This document shows, piece after piece, positions 55,281 through 64,000 of a stretch of 64,000 nucleotides of DNA (position 1 is its first letter; every line of letters begins with the position of its first letter). The translations under genes were made by a program, and so were the position numbers. The stretch covers positions 1,388,501 through 1,452,500 of the forward strand of contig NZ_JQLL01000001.1 in NCBI RefSeq assembly GCF_000744185.1. Reading direction: 5' to 3'. The DNA comes from Carnobacterium funditum DSM 5970 (GTDB lineage Bacteria; Bacillota; Bacilli; Lactobacillales; Carnobacteriaceae). The notes beneath the pieces are model-generated. The model was given only the letters and a program-made list of their open reading frames with translations. It did no database searches and had not been told where the DNA came from.

Positions 55281-55425
55281 TTGCATATCCGAATTTTTAT
55301 TCTAGAGCGTGCTTCAAAAAGCAAACCCAACATCCACTTCACGAAAAATGCTCGATGGTCTGCAATCAACGAGCGATTTTCGTGAAGTAATTTTGGTCTA
55401 AACACTTTATGTCCCACTCCGTTAT
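55281..55425. repeat. Intergenic palindromic element
   Basis: Between two convergent genes. Arms of 19 bases, ACTTCACGAAAAATGCTCG (55336-55354) and its complement at 55370-55388, match at 17 of 19 positions around a 15-base loop. Flanks are CCGAATTTTTATTC (left) and GTCCCACTCC (right, 55412-55421), the latter echoing the terminator core GTCCCAG. It looks like one copy of a dispersed non-coding repeat, but no second copy is in this window. Confidence 0.55.
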
Positions 55426-55440
55426 TTTTAATTCAACTTT

Positions 55441-55824
55441 TTATCGTTTTACTTTATCTTTAACTTCGCCTACAAAATCTTCTGCTTTTCCAGTTGCTCT
55501 TTCCTTCTTATCCATGAACATATCTTTAAATTCATTCGTTGCATCTTTCAAATGACCCGTATAAGCTCCAACTTGTCCTTTTAAATCGCTGACTTTATCA
55601 ACAACTTTTAATAAGTTTACAACCTCTTCGTCAGATAAATTTCCAACAACATCTAAAGCTTTTTCATTACCTTTTAGTTTATCTTTAACAAAATTTTTCG
55701 CTTTTTGGCGATTCATGTAGGCTTCTATCTTAAGCATAGTTCTATCAGATGCGGATAAAATAACAGCCCCTACCGCCATTGTAGCGCCTAAACCTACTAG
55801 TAAGTTACGTGTACTTCTTTTCAT
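55441..55824 (-). CDS. YtxH-like small envelope protein
   Basis: 127 residues. One N-terminal hydrophobic segment (NLLVGLGATMAVGAVILSA) and a long charged helix with KDATNEFKDMFMDKKERATG and KAEDFVGEVKDKVKR, similar to YtxH/general-stress proteins. Probably membrane-anchored with the helix outside or inside; the function is unknown. GGGAGATG lies upstream of ATG 55824. Confidence 0.65.
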   Translation of the reverse strand: MKRSTRNLLVGLGATMAVGAVILSASDRTMLKIEAYMNRQKAKNFVKDKLKGNEKALDVVGNLSDEEVVNLLKVVDKVSDLKGQVGAYTGHLKDATNEFKDMFMDKKERATGKAEDFVGEVKDKVKR

Positions 55825-55895
55825 AAATATTCACATCTCCCTTTATTCTATCTGTACCTTAATCATAACAGAAAAAAAAAAAAGATACGAATAAA

Positions 55896-55928
55896 AACAC
55901 CTGACATCATTGAGCAATGTCAGGTGTT
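55896..55928 (-). terminator. Terminator of ctsR-clpC
   Basis: AACACCTGACAT (55896-55907) and ATGTCAGGTGTT (55917-55928), 33 bases after the clpC stop; a T-rich stretch follows on the minus strand. Confidence 0.85.
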
Positions 55929-55961
55929 ATTTACTGAACCGATGATTTTATAAAAGTATTA

Positions 55962-58460
55962 TTAAGCTTTTACTGGGTCAGATGGAGTAGAATTTTCACT
56001 CTTTTTAGTATTATCCTTCACAGTAACTCTAATTTTCCCTTTTGAAGCTCCGATAGTTACATGATCTCCCACTTTAATTGCCCCACTCAATAGCTCTTCA
56101 CTTAAGCGGTCTTCAATTTCTTTTTGAATCGCACGGCGTAAAGGCCGTGCTCCGTACTCTGGATCAAATCCTGCTTTAGAAATGACATCTATAGCAGCTT
56201 GGGTCATTTTAACATGAATATCCATTTCTTCTAAACGCTTAGTAACCATTTGTACCAATAGCTTAACAATTTTATTCAATTCAGGTTTTTCAAGCGCATG
56301 GAATACAATGATTTCATCTAACCGGTTAATAAATTCCGGTCTAAACGTTGTTTTCAACTCTTCTTTAATTCTTTTTTCCATCGTATTATGATCTTTTTTC
56401 TTATCTTTTGTACTAAATCCAACTAGTTTTTCATCTCTCAAGGATGTTGCTCCTAGATTGGAAGTCATAATCATAACTGTATTCTTAAAATCTACTTTAC
56501 GTCCTTTCGAATCTGTTAAATGACCATCATCTAATACTTGCAATAAAATATTAAAGACATCTGGATGAGCTTTTTCAACCTCATCCAATAAAATAACAGA
56601 ATAGGGTTTTTGTCGTACTTTTTCAGTTAATTGTCCACCTTCATCATATCCTACATAACCTGGAGGGGAACCAATCAAGCGACTTGTACTGTATTTTTCC
56701 ATAAATTCAGACATGTCAACTCTAATTAATGCTTCTTCACTACCAAACATAGCATTAGCTAATGTTTTAGCTAATTCTGTTTTCCCTACTCCTGTTGGAC
56801 CCAAAAACATAAATGAGCCGATAGGTCTATTAGGATCTTTCAATCCGCTTCTAGATCTTCTGATAGCTCTAGCTACTGCACTAACTGCTTCTTCTTGTCC
56901 TATTACACGATTATGCAATACTTTTTCCAATTTTAACAAACGCTCTGATTCTTTTTGATCCATTTGTTTCACTGGGATACCTGTCCATAAAGAGACCACT
57001 TCCGCAATATCTGTTTCTTCTACTTTTAAATTCATTGAATTTGGAGCAGGGTGTTTAATTTTTTCTAATATGCCTTCAATTTCTATTCGTTGCTTCATTT
57101 CACTTGAACGAATTTTAGCCGCTTTTTCAAAATCTTGTAATTGAATAGCCACTTCCTTTTCTTCAATTAACGTTTCTAACTGTTTGAGTGCTGCTACCAT
57201 TGGTGATGGTTTACTAGAAGAATCTAGTCGTACTTTTGAAGCTGATTCATCTATTAAATCGATTGCTTTATCTGGAAGTTGTCTAGATGTTATATAACGA
57301 GAAGATAATTGAACAGCTGCATGAATTGCTGCATCAGTAATCTCAACACCATGATGATTTTCATAACGTGAACGTAAGCCTAATAAAATATCTTCTGTCT
57401 CTTCTAGTGTAGGCTGATCAACACGGATAGGTGAGAAACGTCTTTCTAAAGCTGCATCTTTTTCAATATATTTTTGATATTCATCCAATGTCGTAGCACC
57501 TATAGTTTGTAATTCTCCACGAGCTAATGCTGGTTTCAATATATTCGAAGCGTCTATTGCTCCTTCAGCACCGCCTGCACCGATTAATGTATGCAACTCA
57601 TCAATAAATAGTATGACATTTCCATCTTGATAAATTTCATCTATAATTTTTTTCATACGTTCTTCAAATTCTCCGCGATACTTTGTTCCCGCAACCAGTG
57701 AACCCATATCAAGCATCATCAAACGTTTGCCAATTAATGTATGTGGAACTTCTCTAGCAGCAATTTTTTGTGCTAATCCTTCCGCTATGGCTGTCTTACC
57801 CACTCCTGCTTCACCTATTAAAACTGGGTTGTTCTTAGTCCGACGACTTAAAACCTGGATAACACGTTTTATTTCTGTATGACGTCCAACAATTGGATCA
57901 ATCTTTTCAGCTCTAGCACTAGCTGTTAAATCTCTTGCTAAAGCATCAAGTGTTGGAGTTCCGGTTGTTTGCTTAATAGCTGATTTAGAACGCTTAGCTT
58001 TACCATTGTTTGCATCAGTAATCCCTATTTTTTTCAATAATATTTGACGTATTTTATTTAAATTAATATCTAAGTTCGTTAAAATCTTAGAAGACAATAC
58101 ATCCTCTTCGCGTAGTAAACCAAGCAACAAATGTTCAGTGCCTACTAAAGAAGCTCCCATGCGTCTAGCTTCATCTGTTGCTAATGTAATAGCTTCTTTC
58201 GCTCGTGGTGAATAAGGAAGAATGGTATCTTTGGAATCGTACTTCATCGTTCCGTAACCAGTAAAATGTTCTGCTTCTTCTCTTATCTCTTTTTCAGTTA
58301 TTGAAAACTCACGAAGCGTTTTGCCCGCTATTCCCTCTTGTTCAACTACAAGAGCTAACAAAATATGTTCCGTACCAATCGAACGATGACGAAACTCTTT
58401 AGCTTGCTCTTGAGCTAACATTAAGACCGCTTTTGCTTTTTCTGAGAATAATTCATCCAT
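55962..58460 (-). CDS. clpC: ATP-dependent Clp protease ATPase subunit ClpC
   Basis: Hsp100 unfoldase that feeds substrates to ClpP. 832 residues. A double Clp-N domain (residues 1-145), AAA-1 with Walker [15 protein letters not shown] and Walker [14 protein letters not shown], a UVR-containing middle domain ([19 protein letters not shown]) and AAA-2 with Walker [15 protein letters not shown]. It follows ctsR after 17 bases with no mcsA or mcsB between, the usual Lactobacillales arrangement. Confidence 0.96.
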   Translation of the reverse strand: MDELFSEKAKAVLMLAQEQAKEFRHRSIGTEHILLALVVEQEGIAGKTLREFSITEKEIREEAEHFTGYGTMKYDSKDTILPYSPRAKEAITLATDEARRMGASLVGTEHLLLGLLREEDVLSSKILTNLDINLNKIRQILLKKIGITDANNGKAKRSKSAIKQTTGTPTLDALARDLTASARAEKIDPIVGRHTEIKRVIQVLSRRTKNNPVLIGEAGVGKTAIAEGLAQKIAAREVPHTLIGKRLMMLDMGSLVAGTKYRGEFEERMKKIIDEIYQDGNVILFIDELHTLIGAGGAEGAIDASNILKPALARGELQTIGATTLDEYQKYIEKDAALERRFSPIRVDQPTLEETEDILLGLRSRYENHHGVEITDAAIHAAVQLSSRYITSRQLPDKAIDLIDESASKVRLDSSSKPSPMVAALKQLETLIEEKEVAIQLQDFEKAAKIRSSEMKQRIEIEGILEKIKHPAPNSMNLKVEETDIAEVVSLWTGIPVKQMDQKESERLLKLEKVLHNRVIGQEEAVSAVARAIRRSRSGLKDPNRPIGSFMFLGPTGVGKTELAKTLANAMFGSEEALIRVDMSEFMEKYSTSRLIGSPPGYVGYDEGGQLTEKVRQKPYSVILLDEVEKAHPDVFNILLQVLDDGHLTDSKGRKVDFKNTVMIMTSNLGATSLRDEKLVGFSTKDKKKDHNTMEKRIKEELKTTFRPEFINRLDEIIVFHALEKPELNKIVKLLVQMVTKRLEEMDIHVKMTQAAIDVISKAGFDPEYGARPLRRAIQKEIEDRLSEELLSGAIKVGDHVTIGASKGKIRVTVKDNTKKSENSTPSDPVKA

Positions 58461-58477
58461 AATATTACCTCCATTCT

Positions 58478-58948
58478 TTACGACTGTTCGTATCTTAAGT
58501 TATTTAGAAAAGCAATCAATATCCTTGCCCGCAATTCGTTTTCTTTTTTAGAATCTTCTATAGACAAAACTGACTTTTCCATAGCTGAAAGCATTAGGCT
58601 AGCTTCTCGTTTAGCAATCATATTATCTCCATAAAGTGTTTCTACAATTGAATAAGCGTTTCTTTGTGATATCTCACTATCAATTACATCAATCATCATA
58701 TCTAACATCTCTACTTCATCTAGCAATTTAACTTTAATTATTCTTATATACCCGCCACCACCACGTTTGCTTTCAACTAAATATCCTTGTTGAACTGTAA
58801 ATCGTGTATTAATCACATAATTAATTTGAGAAGGAACACAATTAAATCGGTCTGCCATTTCACTACGTCTAATTTCGACTCGCTCATCCGTTCCAAGTAC
58901 CTTTTTTAAATAAGCTTCAATGATATCCGACATATTCTGATTGTTCAT
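58478..58948 (-). CDS. ctsR: Transcriptional repressor of class III stress genes
   Basis: Represses clp genes until heat or thiol stress. 156 residues from ATG 58948 (MNNQNMSDIIEAYLKKVL); ATG 58933 is another option. The winged-helix domain has CVPSQINYVINTRFTVQQGY and the glycine-rich wing ESKRGGGGYIRIIKV, the known thermosensing loop. Its own operator is found upstream, so the operon is autoregulated. An in-frame extension to 59017 has no homology to the family. Confidence 0.94.
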   Translation of the reverse strand: MNNQNMSDIIEAYLKKVLGTDERVEIRRSEMADRFNCVPSQINYVINTRFTVQQGYLVESKRGGGGYIRIIKVKLLDEVEMLDMMIDVIDSEISQRNAYSIVETLYGDNMIAKREASLMLSAMEKSVLSIEDSKKENELRARILIAFLNNLRYEQS

Positions 58949-59116
58949 GTGTGACTTGTTACTGAAACAATGAGTTTGTATGGTATACATATTACCTATT
59001 TTTACCATACATTGCAACGGTGTTCTTTCAGTAACACTCCTTTTCTTTTCGTCTCAACACCAGACTTGATTATTCATTCTTTCATTAAAAACTAACTTTT
59101 AAAGTATCCATCAAAT

Positions 59117-59142
59117 TTTGACTAATACTGACTTTAATTATA
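59117..59142 (-). promoter_or_regulatory. CtsR box and promoter of ctsR-clpC
   Basis: The minus strand reads AGTCAGTATTAGTCAAA (59133-59117), which matches the CtsR heptad repeat RGTCAAA-NNN-RGTCAAA with two deviations in the first heptad. TATAAT (59142-59137) is the likely -10 just upstream, with a weak -35 (TTTCAA, 16-base spacer). Confidence 0.75.
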
Positions 59143-59279
59143 CGAGAAAATAATGAATTTGAAAAGCAACTCTACTCATTTTTATTTAAACACATCATTT
59201 TTCTAGTATACGTATAAGCAAGGGCACTTAAATTCTCATCTTTTTTGGTTTTAAATTTTTTAGATAGATAGTTTGTCAA
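59143..59279. other. Spacer between the ctsR promoter and the IS30 element
   Basis: AT-rich, no gene, no clear structure. Confidence 0.4.
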
Positions 59280-60211
59280 ATTAAGTGCAACACCTCTCCC
59301 ATGAAGATCTCTTGAGATGTTTGATAGCCAAGACATTTTCTGGGTCTATTATTGATCAGATATAAAGCTTTTTGAAGTTCTTCCTGTTCTACATGATCAA
59401 AGTTGGTTCTCTTCGGAAAGAACTCCCTTAGGAGTCCATTACTATTTTCATTGCTTCCTCGTTGCCAAGAAGAATAAGGATCTGCGAAATAAACAGGGAT
59501 CTTTAATTCCTCTTCAATAATGGGGTAACAACTGAATTCTTTTCCTCTATCCGTTGTGAAGCTCTGAAAAGCTGCTTCGGGCAAGAGAGTATTTAGTTTT
59601 CGGAGGGCTGCTTCCATAGAGGAAGCGGATCGATTGGGCATTTTGATTGCGAGGTACCAACGACTTTTCCTTTCTAGAAAGGTCGCCACGCAACCTTTTG
59701 CCTGTCCTCGCCCTGATACCACGGTATCTAATTCCCAATGGCCGAAGGTCGTGCGTTTCTTTACTTCCTTTGGTCGTTTAGAAATGGAAGTGCCCACATT
59801 GAATCTACCGCGAGTTTCTTTTGGTTTTTGTCGTTTTCCTTTTTGTCTTAATACTGACAATGGAACCTGTAAGAGTCCAGAATAAATCCAACGATAAATT
59901 GTTTTAAAGGAAAGTTTACCTTGAAACAACCGACCTACAATTTGTTCAGGAGACCACGTTTGATTCAATTTTTCCTGAATTTTCTCTTTGTTTTCGGGGG
60001 TCAGTTTTGGCTTCGCTCCACAATTGGCTTTATTTTGTTCAGATTGCTTTTGTGCTTTCTCACATTGATAATCAGGGTTTCGCTTAAGTTCCCGAGACAC
60101 AGAAGAAGGAGCACGACCTAGTTTTTGGGCAATCCCACGGATTGAGAATCCTAATTCAAGAAGTGTTTCTATTTTTGAACGTTCAGCTATGGTAAAATGA
60201 GTGTAGCTCAT
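59276..60211 (-). CDS. IS30-family transposase
   Basis: 311 residues. An N-terminal helix-turn-helix (YTHFTIAERSKIETLLELGF, SIRGIAQKLGRAPSSVSREL) and the DDE core: Asp in GHWELDTVVSG, Asp in SFTTDRGKEFS and Glu in RGSNENSNGLLREFFPK. Complete and probably active. The last codons extend a few bases past the left inverted repeat, so the stop codon lies at the element boundary. Confidence 0.95.
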   Translation of the reverse strand: MSYTHFTIAERSKIETLLELGFSIRGIAQKLGRAPSSVSRELKRNPDYQCEKAQKQSEQNKANCGAKPKLTPENKEKIQEKLNQTWSPEQIVGRLFQGKLSFKTIYRWIYSGLLQVPLSVLRQKGKRQKPKETRGRFNVGTSISKRPKEVKKRTTFGHWELDTVVSGRGQAKGCVATFLERKSRWYLAIKMPNRSASSMEAALRKLNTLLPEAAFQSFTTDRGKEFSCYPIIEEELKIPVYFADPYSSWQRGSNENSNGLLREFFPKRTNFDHVEQEELQKALYLINNRPRKCLGYQTSQEIFMGEVLHLI

Positions 60212-60305
60212 GGTGAGTCCTCCAGTCGAATGTTTAGTGTAGTAACTTCATTCTACACGAGACCGCCATGGGTTTCTTTTATTTCACCTGGGTGTTGCAC
60301 TTAAT
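59280..60305 (-). mobile_element. IS30-family insertion sequence
   Basis: About 1,026 bases bounded by 15-base terminal inverted repeats ATTAAGTGCAACACC (59280-59294) and GGTGTTGCACTTAAT (60291-60305), with one intact transposase gene. The length and single ORF fit IS30. No direct target duplication is obvious at the ends (TCAA on the left, ATTAC on the right). It lies between the ctsR promoter and the terminator of the rRNA-tRNA operon and breaks no visible gene. Confidence 0.92.
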
Positions 60306-60326
60306 ATTACAATTCATCGATAATAA

Positions 60327-60355
60327 AAAAAACCACTTAGAATAAGTGGTTTTTT
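60327..60355 (-). terminator. Terminator of the rRNA-tRNA operon
   Basis: AAACCACTTA (60330-60339) and TAAGTGGTTT (60343-60352); on the minus strand eight T follow. It lies just after tRNA-Pro and just before the IS30 element. Confidence 0.85.
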
Positions 60356-60361
60356 TATTTA

Positions 60362-60435
60362 TCGGGAAGACAGGATTCGAACCTGCGACCCCTTGGTCCC
60401 AAACCAAGTGCTCTACCAAGCTGAGCTACTTCCCG
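60362..60435 (-). tRNA. tRNA-Pro (anticodon TGG)
   Basis: 74 nt cloverleaf. The anticodon arm is CTTGGTTTGGGACCAAG; the T arm contains GGTTCGAATCC. No encoded CCA. Last tRNA of the cluster. Confidence 0.95.
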
Positions 60436-60460
60436 TAATTTTTAGTAATTCTTGAAAAAA

Positions 60461-60534
60461 TGCACCCAAGAGGAGTCGAACCTCTAACCGCCTGATTCGT
60501 AGTCAGGTACTCTATCCAATTGAGCTATGGGTGC
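60461..60534 (-). tRNA. tRNA-Arg (anticodon ACG)
   Basis: 74 nt. The anticodon arm is CCTGACTACGAATCAGG. Its A34 is the substrate of TadA, encoded at 53.7-54.2 kb. Confidence 0.95.
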
Positions 60535-60540
60535 TATATA

Positions 60541-60630
60541 TGGTGCCGAGGGCCGGAATCGAACCGGCACGGTGATCACTCACCGCAGGATTTTAAGTCC
60601 TGTGCGTCTACCTGTTCCGCCACCCCGGCA
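60541..60630 (-). tRNA. tRNA-Leu (anticodon TAA)
   Basis: 90 nt including encoded CCA. The anticodon arm is CAGGACTTAAAATCCTG, with a long variable arm (CGGTGAGTGATCACCG) as expected for a class II tRNA. Confidence 0.95.
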
Positions 60631-60677
60631 TTTTGAACAAGTTATGATTGTTGCATCACTTACTAGCTTAACTAGTA

Positions 60678-60749
60678 AGCGGAAGACGGGGTTCGAACCC
60701 GCGACCTCCACCTTGGCAAGGTGGCGTTCTACCACTGAACTACTTCCGC
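60678..60749 (-). tRNA. tRNA-Gly (anticodon GCC)
   Basis: 72 nt. The anticodon arm is CACCTTGCCAAGGTG; the acceptor stem is GCGGAAG/CTTCCGC. Confidence 0.95.
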
Positions 60750-60752
60750 TAA

Positions 60753-60828
60753 TGGTGCCGGCTAAAGGAGTTGAACCCTCGACCCTCTGATTACAAATCA
60801 GATGCTCTACCAACTGAGCTAAGCCGGC
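60753..60828 (-). tRNA. tRNA-Thr (anticodon TGT)
   Basis: 76 nt with encoded CCA. The anticodon arm is TCTGATTTGTAATCAGA; the acceptor stem is GCCGGCT/AGCCGGC. Confidence 0.95.
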
Positions 60829-60837
60829 TTAAAAATA

Positions 60838-60922
60838 TGGTGCGGGTGAAGGGACTTGAACCCCCACGTCTTTCGACGCTAGATCCTAAATCTAGTGCGT
60901 CTGCCAATTCCGCCACACCCGC
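60838..60922 (-). tRNA. tRNA-Leu (anticodon TAG)
   Basis: 85 nt with encoded CCA, long variable arm. The anticodon arm is CTAGATTTAGGATCTAG. Confidence 0.95.
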
Positions 60923-60961
60923 TAAAATATGGCTATAACTAGTCATCTGAATGAATAGTTA

Positions 60962-61034
60962 TGAGTCATGCAGGATTCGAACCTGCGACCCTCTGATTAA
61001 AAGTCAGATGCTCTACCAACTGAGCTAATGACTC
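60962..61034 (-). tRNA. tRNA-Lys (anticodon TTT)
   Basis: 73 nt. The anticodon arm is TCTGACTTTTAATCAGA; the acceptor stem is GAGTCAT/ATGACTC. Confidence 0.95.
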
Positions 61035-61035
61035 A

Positions 61036-61111
61036 TGGTGGAGGTTGACGGGATCGAACCGCCGACCCTCTGCTTGTAAGGCAGATGCTCTCCCAGCTGA
61101 GCTAAACCTCC
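61036..61111 (-). tRNA. tRNA-Val (anticodon TAC)
   Basis: 76 nt with encoded CCA. The anticodon arm is TCTGCCTTACAAGCAGA. First tRNA after the 5S gene. Confidence 0.95.
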
Positions 61112-61135
61112 ATATGAGAAAAATAAATGTTCGAT

Positions 61136-61251
61136 GCGCGGCAGCGTCCTACTCTCACAAAGGGAAACCCTTCACTACCATCGGCGCTAAGAAGCTTAAC
61201 TGCTGTGTTCGGCATGGGAACAGGTGTGACCTTCTTGCCATCGCCACCACA
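61136..61251 (-). rRNA. rrf: 5S ribosomal RNA
   Basis: About 116 nt. The minus strand runs from TGTGGTGGCGATGGCAAGAA to AGTAGGACGCTGCCGCGC, with the conserved CCCATGCCGAACACAG loop. Ends approximate. Confidence 0.95.
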
Positions 61252-61340
61252 CATCTTACATATAAGAGAACGTTGTTCTCTCAAAACTGGATAGTGTTTA
61301 ACTGTAAGGGCTTAAAACCGTTTCTTCATCGTTTAAAAAT

Positions 61341-64000
<2,660 letters not shown>

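Noticed and set aside
59270-60315. Target-site duplication of the IS30 element
   Set aside because: The bases flanking the two inverted repeats do not match in any convincing 2-5 base duplication.
60527-60813. Open frames across the tRNA cluster
   Set aside because: They run through tRNA genes with complete cloverleaves.

Overview
The window comes from the chromosome of a low-GC Gram-positive bacterium of the Lactobacillales, most likely a Carnobacterium or close relative. I base this on protein similarity recalled by eye (RpoE, CtsR-ClpC without McsA/McsB, YabA, DarA, FolT with a THF riboswitch), on the TTG/GTG starts with strong AGGAGG-type ribosome binding sites, and on the tRNA cluster behind the rRNA operon. 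The genus is an inference. 

Layout. 1-5 kb (minus): pyrG (cut by the window edge) behind a CTP-sensing leader, rpoE, a DUF1934 gene and an E1 alpha/beta pair of a 2-oxoacid dehydrogenase without E2 or E3. 5-8.3 kb (plus): lipL, a dNTP-hydrolase-like HD protein and a HAD phosphatase. 8.3-11.8 kb: tautomerase, ohr, Nudix, folT with a tetrahydrofolate riboswitch, a dead metN fragment and rnhA. 11.9-18 kb: two ABC export systems, one with its own XRE regulator and operator. 18.3-22.6 kb: SulP transporter and a B12-dependent ribonucleotide reductase behind two NrdR boxes. 23-32 kb: mgsA, a DJ-1/PfpI protein, proBA, an FAD amino-acid oxidase, asnB, a lipoprotein and a broken mscL. 32-43.8 kb (minus): MFS transporter, then the conserved replication/RNA block rsmI, GIY-YIG, trmN6, yabA, holB, darA, tmk, yaaL, recR, ebfC, dnaX and SRP RNA. 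44-52.6 kb: a decayed GntR-ABC operon, guaC, two related beta-propeller surface proteins (one with a 23-unit octapeptide repeat) and a manganese exporter. 52.8-59.1 kb: proC, tadA, a PucR-type regulator, a YtxH-like protein, clpC and ctsR. 59.3-60.3 kb: an IS30-family element. 60.3-64 kb (minus): eight tRNAs, 5S and most of a 23S rRNA gene. 

The most noteworthy observations are the surface-protein pair with its variable-number repeat, which sits inside a roughly 10 kb block that separates tadA from the SRP RNA and dnaX; several nucleotide-metabolism control elements readable directly in the DNA (pyrG reiterative-transcription attenuator, NrdR boxes, THF riboswitch, probable PurBoxes); and many gene relics (metN, rraA-like, mscL, gntR-ABC, possible chemoreceptor and integrase tails), several with one-base deletions in A or T runs. 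Those may be genuine decay or homopolymer sequencing errors. I found no CRISPR array, prophage or evident new defence system.
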